Origin: Anastatus disparis
Taxonomy: Eukaryota > Arthropoda > Insecta > Hymenoptera > Eupelmidae
Direction of reading: 5' to 3'
DNA: 64,000 nt
Assembly: GCA_017163975.1 (NCBI GenBank)
Contig: JAFFSR010000218.1
Location: forward strand, 7,133,501-7,197,500
Shown here piece after piece: positions 1 through 13,500 of the stretch. The position numbers and the translations under genes were made by a program. Positions within the stretch are counted from its first letter, which is position 1; every line of letters starts with the position of its first letter. The notes below the pieces were generated by a model, which saw only the letters and a program-made list of their open reading frames with translations, did not search any database and was not told the origin of the DNA.

Positions 1-1880
1 ACAGTCAAAATTGATAAAAATTATGTGAGTTTTTTTTAATCTTAAAAATTAATATTATATTTCTTGCGTTTGATGAAAATAGTAAAATTTTAATAATTTA
101 AAGCCTTGTTTTCATCTTCGTTCAATTGATCAATTTATCATGAACAATAACATTTTTTACATAATAACCTTTTGTTTCTAATGTGATTATTTTATTATTT
201 TTTAAACATTTCGTCTTCTTAATTTTATTAAAAAAATTTAATAGATTTGAATTTGGAAAATTCGCGGATAAGCGTTCTTTTCGCAGTGTAATATTATCGA
301 TTTGAAAAAATTGACTTTTTTCAACACATAATAGTTTTTATTCTAAAATGGAAAGATAAATTGTCAAATTTTTATGAATCTTGATTTGTTAACGATGGTT
401 TCAAGATTATTTTTTTATCATTTTAAAACATCTATTTCTGAGGAAATGAAATAATATCGCACTTGAGATTATTATTACTTATTTCAAACTCAGTTCTTTA
501 AATCTTCTTGAATCTTGATCTTTCAGTAGAATAAATCTTGAAAATACACTTAAGTTGAATAACAATAAAATATATATTTTTTTAACGAAATTTTTTCATT
601 ATTACCAATTTTGAACTTAATATTAAAGCGTCATTAATAGAAAGTATCTATTTTTTTCAACTCATTCTAATCGCTTGTTATTCTAAAAATAAATACACAA
701 GACAAACTATCGTTACGTTTTTTGATAAATTAATAAATTTTCCCATTTTGAAATAATATAAATACTTGCGATTAAATTAATCTCTAGCAGCAAGAAATAT
801 TAATGTTAAGTAAAATGCTTATCGCTCAACAATTAACTTCTTTTCCAAGGTTTATCTCGTATACTGTTTTAGCTAGAAATTCTTGATACGCAAAAAAAAT
901 ATATTATTTTCCTGTTCCAGAAAAACAAAATATATAAAGGACAAATCTTGTTGACAAACACTCGTCTATAATTTTTACCTCATCAAGTTGAAGCTTTTTC
1001 ATGTAAACTTTATAAAATATATATAAAAGCAAAAAAGGCTGAAATTCGAAAGCAAAATTGAAGAAAAACAGAGAAAAAAAGTAACGGATTTTCATGTTTG
1101 ACCTAAAATTAAATCATTGTCCTTTGTCGGATGATCGCTTTTTAAAATTCTGGTAATGTTGCGAGCGCCAAGTATATGCGTCCCCTATATGTCGTTTTAA
1201 TTATAATACGCACCAAATTGAATAATGTTTATTTAGTCAGACATTTCGGAATATAGTTCTGGTGTATATAGAATTTTCATTTGAATTTCATGTTTATCGA
1301 ATGATAATTAAAAAGCCAGACTTTAAAATGAAAACGTTCGATATTACCGTTGATAATAGAAAAAGTGAAGTTAATCAAATGTACTTTTTTATTTAAGTTG
1401 ATTACAAATAATATGCAAAAATATAGTTTACAATCAATTGAAAAATTAAATAAACAAATAAATTAATTGATATGGAGTAATTTTAAAAAATACAAAAATA
1501 CTCTTCGTCGCCTAAAAAAATCAAATTTATTTTTATATAGGAATTAAATGATTGACAAAGATTTTTGAAATTCTTCTTAAAGGAAAACCAATAAAACAAA
1601 TATATTCAATAATCGTCCATTCATTAAAAAATAAGTAATAAAATTTCTAACCTCACCCAAATATTCCTCCCACGATATCAAAAATCATATTTCATCCCCC
1701 AAAAATTCTTTCATAACCTCTCCAAGCGATCATCTTTTAGTAGCAATTAAGACAAAATACTTCAATACACATAATATAGTTTAAGAAATAAAAAAAAAAT
1801 AAAGAAAAATGAAAAAAGAAGTCTCAGAGGAGGGTAGATATAACCCTCTTTTGTAAAACTTTTGGAAAATGCACAAGTTA
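1..1880. other. AT-rich intergenic sequence, no gene seen
   Basis: No reading frame with a plausible protein and no RNA gene was seen. The stretch is dominated by A/T runs. It lies upstream of the gcm promoter-like region and could hold distal regulatory DNA, but nothing specific can be supported. Confidence 0.6.
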
Positions 1881-1903
1881 AATACAAATCTAACCTCAAT
1901 CCG

Positions 1904-2190
1904 ATTGGTTTATAACAAGCCCGAGCCACTCCCCCTTTTAAAATAGGCGGAGTAATATTGTATTCTCTTCTGCTTGTCCCCCTCTACTCTTCCCTTTTAT
2001 ATTCCACTTTCCACACTCACACTTTACTTTTAGGTTATAGTTATACGTTCGGGAGCATAGGGAGAGCTTTAATATCATCCGAACCGGTAGTTCGACGCGC
2101 GACTCCGTGTCGCGAGCACGTACGCACCCTTACGACTCATACGATACAAACTTTAGTATTTATATATACGTATAAAGGTGCTACATCAGT
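1904..2190 (+). promoter_or_regulatory. Putative distal promoter (P1) of gcm
   Basis: Less AT-rich DNA just upstream of the first gcm coding exon. It holds an ATTGG (inverted CCAAT) at 1904-1908 and a TATA-like TTTTAAAATAG at 1936-1946. A TATATATA at about 2161 lies about 27 bases before TCAGT at 2186-2190, which matches the arthropod initiator. Sequence up to 2502 would then be 5' leader. Two start sites are possible, near 1970 or at 2188. The motifs are seen; their use as a promoter is inferred. Confidence 0.4.
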
Positions 2191-2502
2191 GAATTTTGTA
2201 TTTACATCGATTAAAGTTTTCGATCTTACACTTATTTTCTTAATTCTTTGGAATTTTTTATTATAAGCGTGGATTATAAATATAGAGACGGTGTTTTATG
2301 TTGGTGATAATCAAAAGGGTGATTGTTGATACAACAAACTTACAGGCCAAGTGATTTAAAAAAAAATTGAATTCATTTATTTGGCATACACAGAAGTTTT
2401 AATCGATTGATCATACATATAAATATAAAAGTGTTGAAAAGGAGAGTTACGATCCCTGGACTTTTATTGAGGATCGACGTTATTTATTAAGGACATTCGA
2501 CT

Positions 2503-2513
2503 ATGGTTGTGCT
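2503..2513 (+). other. gcm: Tiny first coding exon of gcm (inferred)
   Basis: ATG GTT GTG CT is followed by the strong donor GTAAGTA at 2514. The exon ends in phase 2. The next gcm exon (10740) supplies the one base needed after the acceptor TCGTAG, giving [12 protein letters not shown] in frame with the GCM domain. The phase match and donor support it; the 8.2 kb intron it implies cannot be checked here. Confidence 0.5.
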
Positions 2514-4514
2514 GTAAGTATTATGATTTACAATTAATTTATTTAGAATTTAATACAATTTAGAATTGAGGTCGTCAGTGGCTCAGTCGGTAGAGTGATG
2601 GATTCGTAATCTCGGGGTTCCGAGTTCGAATCCCGCTCTGAGCCGATTTATGCAAGCACCAATGTGTACGTGTCACATGTGCTTTGTTTACTGAAACGAT
2701 CTCCGTCGCTAATTAGTATCATAATGATAGCATGAATACAGCGACGTTAAAAAATTAAAAAAACAATTCATATTGATTTACTGATAGTATTAATAAACAA
2801 TATTATAACTTTTTTAGATTAATTTTTTATTTATTCATTGATTGATAAAGCTCATTATGGATTTAGTAAAAAAATCCAAGAACATATTAAATTTATATTA
2901 GTAAAAAGATTTAGAGTATAGTCATGTCCTTGAGATATTCATTATATGTTTTTTGTGAATTGAACTCTATACAACTTGAATATTAGTTAGATAGTCCTTT
3001 CTTGAAATTTTAATTAATTATATTTCAATAAAAATAATATATTACATAAATTTAAAGTTTTCAAAAAAAAAGTAGCTTGTAATAAAAATTTTATCAAAAA
3101 AATTGACATTACTAGAGTTTGTATTCTCCTATAAACAATGCCTAATTCTCTAATCAAAATTACATAAAAACTTTTGCAATAATCAGTACTAAAAATACCA
3201 AAAATAGCCTTGCCTATATTCAAAATAAAAAAAGGAATAAATTACAATAACAATAATAATAAAAAAAGTAAAAAATAAAACACGACATGGCATTGCTTAC
3301 TCGGGCAACTTTGGCCGTGTATATCTAATCAAAAGGTGGGCGTACGCTCTTCTGTTCTCATTGGTACGTAGGCGTTAACATCGAGCTCTCTCATTGGTTA
3401 GCCTCGCGCCATTGGATTTATAACTCCGTATTTCTAATCCTACTATAAGAGAAAGAGGCTAACTATATACACAGAGAGAGATTGAGAAAAAGCGAGAAAG
3501 AGAGGCAAAATTTACTTCGCCATCTTTAATCAAAAAGAGATAAAGAGAGTAAGAAAGGAAAGAGGTATATACGTGATGACGTGATTTAGGTACGACCTAA
3601 ATCAGGATTACAAGAGTCGAGAGAGGATAGGATTTTTAGCTGGCTCTTTTTTATTTGTTTAGTTAGATTCGTGAGAATTAGTAAATCATGAATTTTTTAA
3701 AGGCAAATGTTGAATGCTCGTTGTTACCTTGCTTAAAAGTCTCTAAGGATTTACGGTGTGAATGATTAGGCTCATGTAGTTTTCTCTATTATATGCTTTC
3801 GAGATGTAGCTTAGGAAATATTGTTGTTATTAAGGAATAGATTTACAGTACGTTAAGGAAATAATTGTGATGATGAATTTCATGACGTTTAATTATTACA
3901 TCAATTTATTTATATCAATACATAAATCTAATTATCCTTTGATTACAATATTAATAAATAAATTACTAATTGTATAGGTGATGATAAAAAAATTTTAATA
4001 ATAAAGAAAAGAAATGGCTGGTTATGTCGTTAAAAAATGTTTTTATTGCTGACAATATCACTGCTTTCAATAAAATCAATCAAATGAAAAATTTTCTTAA
4101 TTTTTTTCTAATTATACAATTATATTGTAAAAATAAAAATCATATCAATAAATTAAACAGTATAATCAATCCTTAGTAAAACAATCACTCAATCATATAT
4201 TCAATCATTCTAATTAAAAAGGTTTCGAACCATTCACATAATTTAAAAAATAACGCCTTCAAGCTCTCTCTCTCCCTCCATCCCCTTTTCAACACAATAT
4301 AATAAATAGACTTTATCATATGCGAGTTGTTTAAAAAGTAATTTTGTACAATAATTCTTAAGACACATAATGTTTTAATCTTATTGCCACAGAGAGAGCG
4401 AGAGAGAGAGAAAGAAAGAGCAGTTGAATAATGTTTTTCAAGCCGTTATCCGACAGGCTCGGGCTAAAAAACAGTTAAACGAATTGCTGTTTAAACGCTC
4501 TCTATCTCTTTTTA

Positions 4515-4576
<62 letters not shown>

Positions 4577-7500
4577 CCTTTTTCTCTCGTCGTCTCTTTC
4601 TCTTTACTCTCGAAAACGATCTCATTTTATCTTAACGTCAGATCTTTTTAAACCGAGCGAGAGTTTAAAAAGGTAAGGAGAAAGAGAGGGGAAGGCGTCA
4701 CAAGTCAACTAATATTTATACATATACCTTTTATACTTGACTTCATCTTTCTAATTCAAAAATTTCTTATACCTTTTTTTTCTTTTTGCAAGATTGATTT
4801 ATTTTGTTCGTCAGTTACAACCTGGTCTCGTGGGGAAATCGTTTGTTTGATAATTAGTATTAAAATAAGAAACATATTATTCAATTCGGTATTTTTCAAG
4901 TTGGATATGTAATGCAAATTTTAATTAAAAAGTAAAATTTTTTTTTTCAAATCAATTGTTTTTAAATTTAAAAAAATAGTCGTCGCAATTCTGTTAAATC
5001 TTCAATAATTAATGAACAATAACACAAACGTAAAAATATCATCTGTTTAAAAATACACTGTTAAAAATTTTTGAATGAAACTTCAGTAAAATGACTGAAG
5101 TTTTTTTTAATCACAAAAAAATGAAAATTCATTAAAAAATAAATGAAAATTCATTTACAAAATAAATGAAAATTCATGCATGAATAAACATTTTTATGTC
5201 AAATTAATAATATTTATAAGTTTTTTCAGTCACATGTTCATGAAAATGTTTTTCAATTACAGAAGAATGAATTTTCACCCACCTAATGTAACTGAAAATT
5301 ACTGAATATTCAAATTTTTTTTAACAGTGTACATTTATAAATTGCCTAAACCTTCTCGCATGTACAGATATACAGAAAAAACATGTATTCGTTATTCTCA
5401 TTACGCCATCTCCGATTTTGGCTTGCCATGTAATTGAGAGGTAAACATTGAAAGATCCGAGAGATTGTAGATGCTATCAGTTCCTCCGTGTGTGTATATA
5501 TATATACGCTCACAGAAGCCAAAGAACGCGTTAAAAAGAAATAAAAAAAGGTATTGAAAAGCAAAAGTTTATTTTTTTGCAGCGTGGGGGTGAGAGGTAT
5601 GTTCTTCAAGTCGTTTCTTAACAAGGAAAAGTGAAGAGAACTCCATAAACGATCTTTTTTAAAAAAAAAAATGAGTAATTAATGTCTGGTACAAATAGCC
5701 GTCGGTAACAATGAGATATGACTACCGTTTTTAAACTTTATTTTAGTATTACGTGTATGTACGTATATTTGTGGTTAAATTTGTAATGATGATGGCCTTT
5801 GTTATTTTATTGGGAAATAAATTTTGTATTATACAGTTATAATAAAATGCATAAAGAGATTGTGGTTATAAACATGGAATCTAATCGTAAATTACAATAA
5901 AAATCTTTTATTATCTAAACAAAACTTTTATGAAATTTAGGGTATATTTTCAACATATTCATAAAAAAATTTTAATGTGTATTCAAATATGATTATACAA
6001 TAATTTGAATTTATTTTCGGTGATTAAAAATAAATTTTTTAATTTATAAATCAAAATTATTTTATAAATATTTTTTACTATATTAAATATTTTATAATTT
6101 TTAAATAAATTTACAATCATTAAAAACAAAAATTTTTAATCACCTTGAAAAATAATTAAGACAATAAATATAAAGAAATAACAATTATTTGCATTTCAAA
6201 GTAAAATTGTCAAATTCTGACGTTGAATAATGTAACCATTAATCCGACATTATCAAGCCCAAAACAAGATGATATATCCAGCAAATTCGCGAAACAATAA
6301 TTACAATTTAATCACTAAACCGCTAAGAAGTCATAGCAATCCATCAACAAACTAAACTAAACATGACAATCAATTAAAGCTAGAACTTATAGATCCATCA
6401 AAAAGTAAAAGAAAAAAGCTAAATTAAAATAAAAATAAAAATGAAAAATCTAAAACATTTAAGATATTCACACGCCGATAAACCAGATCATTCTCAAAAG
6501 ATCTGCAAGGAGAACGTTAAATAAACTCGCAAATATAACGGGCGTTCCATAGTCAAACATACACACACACACACACACACACAAAACTCCTAAAGTGCAA
6601 AACTGGTCGTTTCTCTCTCAAGATATTAAGTTTAAGATATCTTCGCACGTACACAAGCACGCAGAGTTAGGAGAGAAAGAGAAACTAAGAAAATAAGTTG
6701 AAAAAAAGGGGCGCCACAAGAGAGAGAGAGCGCGAAATGAGAGATAAGAATTTTCGTGCTTTGCTTAAGATGCAAAAGGGTATATATGAGGTTTATAAAG
6801 AATATATACACATACACACACTTGATTATTTTTGGTTTCTTTAATTTCTTTCTTTTTTTTTTCATTTCGAATGGAAGTGCTGAACGCATATTCCCTTTGC
6901 AATAAATCGCAAAAACAGATCTTTTTTGTCGTCAACTATATAATTGTAAATTTCTTCAACCAAAGTTATAAATCACTGGGGTACGGAGCAAAAGGTATAC
7001 ACGCTGTTTGTCACCGAGTTTTCATTGATTAGAAAAAAAAATATTTTTATAAAATTCTAAAACAATAATTTTTTTTTGTTCGTGATATTGATTACGTTCA
7101 AAATTTTTATGAATGCATAATGAGCTGTGATTCGGGTTTTTTCTTTAATTTTATTCTTACTTCTATTTGAAATAATTTCAAAATTAATCTTAACGCATTA
7201 AAAAATCTTCCTGAAAAATTTTAAAAAATCTATTGATTAATTTACAATTATTTCTAAAAATTAAGACTTTATTGACCAGATACAATTATTTCTAAAAATT
7301 TCAACGAAAAATCGGTATAGTTACAACATTAAAGCACACCATAAATAATCAGATAACCAGAGCAATGCATTAGTCATGCGAATAATAATTCTTGGTTAGC
7401 AATATCAATTATATTCGGGCATATAAAAGCAACGGAATTCTTAAAATAAAAATGAAAAGAAAAAAAAAGGAAGAAAAACATTAAAGTAGAGGGAGGGTTG

Positions 7501-10500
7501 ACACTCTTAGGCAGCATATAATAATTTAAGGCTAACACGAGCGTGCAAATTAAATTACGCGATGGGTATATATGTATATACACGAGCGTGCCCAGAGACG
7601 ATAAGAGACGCGATGCGCGCGCTCGCGCGCGAATTGAGAAAGTAAGAAAAAGGTGAGAAAGAGAAAGAGGAAGAAAAAAATAAAGAAGTTTAAAGCAGAC
7701 CGGTGAATGATTACTTGGATCGGTGATAAAGTCATCGCCTTAAGGCGCGCGCGCGTAGCCGAGAAAACTAAGCGCTTTTTAAAACCTTAAAACGTAAGAT
7801 GATACATCGAGCTTTGATGTTAGCACGAGATTATTATTGCTTGTAAGAGCAAGGAGATGAAGAAAAATTTTATCAGAATTGAAAATTATATTTGTTTTTA
7901 ATTTATTATTGCCGATTAGATTTTAACTGTTTTATAAAAATTGGTCAAAATTAATTTTTCAAAATTTTTTTTTCTTCTTAATCTGCTCACTGAATTTGGT
8001 TATTGCAATGGTCAAACCACTTCTATCAATAATTGATTATGATCAATTCAAAATTAATCAGAAAATTTTGAAAAAATCCAAACATAATTTTCATATAATA
8101 GAAAATATAATTTTGCCCTGAAAACGAAAAATTGTTTCATTTAAATTTTATGAAAAACAATGATGAGCTAAACATTTTTTAATTGGACTAATTTTGACAA
8201 ATATCAATGTTTGCATTTCATTATTCCTTTAATCTCATCAAGAATAAAAAAAAAATAAATTATAAATATTCGCATTACAAAACATGTGCATATGCGTAAA
8301 TTCATAAAGCTTTAAATAAACGCATCAATGAGATTAATAAATCAGTAAACAAAACGATGACGACTGGTATGCACATCTCGAAAAAGCCCATATAATCAGT
8401 TTGTCTATCTCTTGTATATACGCGTATAGCCTATTGCTTATATGCGTCAGTGTTTGTCGCGCGAATAGCGAGAACATATTAATTTTGTTTCGCGTAATCT
8501 TGCTCTTGGGATCCGAATATGCGCGCGAGTTATAAAGATTTTATTTGGAGAATTTATACAATTTGGGTTATATGTTCGTTATGCATTATTAAGTATACTT
8601 TACGCACCTTTTTCAAAATGCGAACTTTTCTTTGTTAATTTGATTTCATAATTTGCTTTAAACTGTATTTAAGATAATGAGATGTTAGGATTCAATTAAA
8701 AAAGGATTACATTTCTCTCATGAAAGATTTACACTTTAATTTATTAGTTAAATAATCAATAAAAAAAGGATTACAGTTTAGTTCATTAGAGTTTAATAAA
8801 CAATAAAAAAAGATTACATTTATTTCGTAACGTTTTGGTGATGCTATACCATCAATAATGAAAAAAAAAATCCGGTATTCAACGCAATTTTCAGCGACCG
8901 ATCTGCCATCTTCTTCAACAAAATTTTTACCCCAATTAAAATTGTTCTTTTTTCTGAATTCAATTATTTTTTTAGTCGTATAATTGAGCATTAACAAAAT
9001 TCATTTTGAAAATTAACAATTTTTATAAAATTATCAAGCACCCCTCAATAGTAAAAATATAAGAAAAATAAAAAATGACAATCAGCGGGGGTGAGTATAT
9101 TCGTGCATTCCAGGAAGTCTTGAAGTTAAAATCACATGACCACCCACGATCAGCCATAAGTATAATACCTCCTCGGGTGTACAACCCATAAATTGGGATT
9201 TTATCTCGATCAGCTTTTATTCTCTCTCTCTCTCTCTCTCTTTCTCTTTTTCTGCTTTGCGCGCAAATATAAAACAGAGAAAGAAAGAGCCTCTCCTTCT
9301 CTTTCTCGTTGCGCAACGACTAAATTAGACTTTTCTTTTCGCCGCGATTTTCGAGAGGGATACATAATATGTAACTCGGATGTATTTTTTAATTTATTCT
9401 TTTTTTTTTCCTTTTTTTTTGAGAAGCGAGAGAAGAAAAAAGGAAAGGAAAAAAAAGGTGTAGCTCTCGAGCCCTTAAACTATACAAGTTAATCATCGCG
9501 TTTGAATTATGGGAGAGTTGAGATTGTTTCTTTTTTCATTATTTGCGAATGAGATTCTACATGCTGTTTTATCACATTGCTGAAATTCTTCAGGGCTGGT
9601 TTTTGTACCGAGGTTACTTTTTTTTCCCCTTGATTTTATAAAAATTTGGCGAAATTTATTGAATCTTAGAGAAAAATTCTATTCGTTTATACAAAAATTA
9701 AATACTGAAATATTTTCGGGTTGATATTAAAGCGTAAAATTAATTTTACCGATTAATCATGCAAAAATTTCATAATTTAAACAAATTAAATTTAAAATAT
9801 ATTCAAATATTTCAAGTCCGCTTGTTATCTCGGCAAATGATTTTGCGCAATACTTGATAAACTCGATCCTCCAAAGTAAATAATATAAAAGAAGAGAAGG
9901 AAAAAAGGTTCAAGGGTGAGAATATCATGAAAATAAATACCTCCGTTAGCAGGCGAAATAAAGAGAGCTTATTAATCATGCATAACTGAAGAGGAGAAGG
10001 CTTTTTAATGCCTTTTTTTTTTTTTTTTAGTTTACACTTGGTCGTTCCTCGCGTATATTTTGCGCGCATCGCCCACTAGTGTGTCAATTAAATTTTGAAT
10101 AATAATTTCCAAGCCTGACAAAGAGAGAGAGAGAGAGAGAGAGGAGGAAAAGGATAGTTGTGTGTGTCGGTAGGCGTGTGTATAAGCTCATCTTTTACCA
10201 CTTTGTTTCGACAAATTACTTTCGATACGCCAAATCATTTTCTCGGCTTTGTAGTAGGTGTTTTTGCAAAAAGAAAATTGGACAAGATTATTTTTAAGAA
10301 AAAAATCAAGCTATTTCGTGAATGATTTTATTTAATTTTTTTTTTTTTTAAATTAACATTAATCGTCTATGTTTGCTTATTCGCTAAATAAAATAACTGA
10401 CCGATGGTCATCTATCTTTTTTCAGTTCCTTTTTTTCGAGCCTCTCTCTTTCTTCTCTCTTGTAAGCACAAAATAATATTAATGTTCCTTGAGCTTGGGC

Positions 10501-13500
10501 CAATTAGCGTCGACGCTTATATACTCTCTTTCTCTGTCTTCTCTTTGTAGCGAGTTTTGAAAAATCGATTTGATCTTTCTTCACTTGCCCTATGGATAAT
10601 TTCCAAGGTATATCTTTAAACAAAACACATATATATGATATCTCAAGTCCGACGTATAATACGAGTTGTTTTAGAATTTTTTTTATGTTTTTATTTATTT
10701 TGAATAATCGATGGATTTATTTTTCTTCTTTTGTCGTAGGAGTCGAGTTGGGTCGCCGACGATGTCAGCGACTGTTGCCGGAAATCAGCAGCAACAGTAT
10801 CCTCATCAGGAATGGGATATCAACGATTCTAATGTACCAAAGGTAATATTATTGTAAATAAATAATTGATTATTTAAAAAAAAATACATTAAATTCAATG
10901 AAATAAAATAAATTTGAATAAGATGCCAGTCGTAAAGAATTTATCACTAATTTATTATAATAATTGTTAATAATAAATATTTTAATTTATTTTAACATTG
11001 TTATGAGAAATTATGAATAAATTGTAACGGCGATATATTAAAATTAATTTAATAATATTAAATTCAGTAATTGAAGAAAGAATAATCTTTAAATTTGCAA
11101 AAAAAAACATGATATCTTACAATAATCTCATAAAACTTGATCTTAAATCAAATAAGAAGACATTTGTCAAGCGAATAAATAAAATAAAAATCTTATTCCA
11201 TTACGTGTTGTTGCTTGAATAGGTTGTAGAGTATGACGCTTGGTGCGAATGGGCGGACGGGCATGTAAGAAAAGTGTACGGGGCAGATTGTGAGGAGGCG
11301 CGTAGACACGCTTCCGGTTGGGCTATGCGTAATACCAATAATCACAATGTCAGTATACTTAAAAAATCCTGCCTCGGCGTGCTTGAATGCTCGTTAAAGT
11401 GCGTATTACCAGGAGGTGGAAGAGTTCATCTTAGACCTGCCATTTGTGATAAGGTAAGGAACTTTACATGCTAATTTCAATTTAGATTTACAAGATTTTA
11501 TTCTATTATTTATTATATCTTGTTACTTTATGGTGATTAATTTTAAATTATTAAGCGGCTCAAATTCTTATAATAATAAAAGAATGATTCTTCCATTAGT
11601 AAATTTTGATTCGTTGTTTTTATTTTTAAGTACATCTAATTTTTTTTATTTAAAAATTTGTTATTAATTTCCTAACAAAAAAAAACAATTGTACAATTTT
11701 TAAAAGTCTTTATTTACAAAACGAGAAATTTATGGTCCAAGCCAAAGGCGAAAGTTGTAACAAGTTTCGTAAAAAAGTCTTTACGTATAAATTAGCCGAA
11801 AAATAATATTAAAATTATGATTTTAAAAATTGGTACGGTATAAAAAAATTTCTATCTATTTATCAGGCTAGAAAAAAGCAGCAAGGCAAGCCATGTCCAA
11901 ATCGTCAATGCGCTGGTCGTTTACAAATTCACGCATGCCGAGGACACTGTGGTTATCCGGTCACTCATTTTTGGCGACACACCGAGCACGCAATATTTTT
12001 TCAAGCTAAAGGCACGCATGATCATCCTCGGCCTGAAGCTAAATCGACATCCGAAGCACGTAGAAGCGTTGGTGCTGGTAGACGAGTTAGAGGTTTGGCT
12101 GTTTTATTAGCAAGGGAAGCTGCGCTTGGTTCCAAGGTAATTAGAATTTTATTATTATTTTGATATTTTGTTTTGGTAAATATAAAAAGAATTGAATTCC
12201 GGAAAATTTGAGAATTTACTTTAAATGAGAAATTTTGTATTTTAGTTAATGACGCTGAGGGGTACGAAACGACCAAGTACAGAACCTCTAGAGATGCCAA
12301 CGAGACCAACACAAATGCCACCTTTAATTGGCGATAAAGGTAGTGTTATGAAATAAATTCATTTTTCAGTATATTTAAAATTTATTAAAATATAAAATTT
12401 ATTAATGCCTTTATTTCTCTTTAGGTTACTCTTGCTCATGCTCGCCATTTGAATGCGTTTGTAACAATCTACAGCGAACTTATCCGCCCACGCCATCGTA
12501 TCAAACTACTCCACCTCATCATCCACACCATCATCACCATCATCCTCACCATCAACAACATGCTCAACCGCAGACACATGATCCTTTAACAATAAACAAC
12601 CCGACGAATCCAATGTACAATCCACATGCCCAACAGATGACTGGTAATGAAGCACCAGCTTATTGGCCACAAGAACAAACTATGGAACAGACAAGTTTGG
12701 GCTATTCATGTCTGCCACAAGAGGCTAGTTCATATCCAACAACAGAATTTCCCACTGCTTTTGGCAATGATTTATTCCAACCAGAAGAAATATTCCAATT
12801 GGATCAACCGATCCGTTCAGATTTTGTAGTTAATAATGAAGTTGCGAGATCGCCACCGAGTTTGTTAGATTTGGGAAGCGGAACGATTAAATATGAAATG
12901 CCAGATATGCATGAGCAGACATATTGGACTCAATTGCTCAGTGAAGATTCAAGTAGCAGTCATGTTAGTGTGGCTCAGGTAAATATTTATTTTGCAATCG
13001 TACTTGCTTTTATTTAGCGAACAGTATTTAAGAGTAGATCCGAGCAGATATGATTACCGACCCAAGAATACAAATGCTATTTTGTCATTTATCAAAAGAA
13101 CAAAAATTAACGACATTTACCACGGTCGGTAATCAACTCGGCTTCGATCTATTCTTAATGTCTTTTTCAGATTTAGCCAAATATATATAAATAAGCTCTT
13201 TCTTTCGTCTTTATTTAATTGTGCTCAAATTTTAAACAAAAACTTATATAACAATCTTAATAAAATATAAAAATATGTGTATTAACCTAACTAATTAATT
13301 AAACAGAATCATGAAAATGAAAAAGACGTGAATCAAGCTCAAGCCTGCCCATCTTACAACACTTATCAAGCCCAAACAACGAACTGGTCAACAGCTGGTC
13401 ATGATACTCGCTTAGATTACACATCACCACCTCATAATCCATACGAAGTTCCCAAGGAAATACGTGTACCATCTCAACAAATACTCTCTAGTCATTCTCC

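Noticed and set aside
1958..2266. 102-residue plus-strand frame upstream of gcm
   Set aside because: Probably 5' leader or promoter DNA; no similarity recognised and not in phase with gcm.
2570..2645. Functional tRNA (possible CGT anticodon, threonine-like)
   Set aside because: A and B boxes fit, but the T-arm and anticodon stems mispair, and GGCTCAG...CTGAGCC pairing conflicts with the D arm. SINE origin is more likely.
6561..6585. Possible regulatory CA tract
   Set aside because: A plain microsatellite; no evidence beyond the repeat itself.
8707..8997. 96-residue minus-strand frame
   Set aside because: No recognisable domain; partly built from the AAAAAAGGATTACA repeats.
12022..12321. 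99-residue frame on the minus strand
   Set aside because: It is the antisense shadow of gcm exons 4-5.
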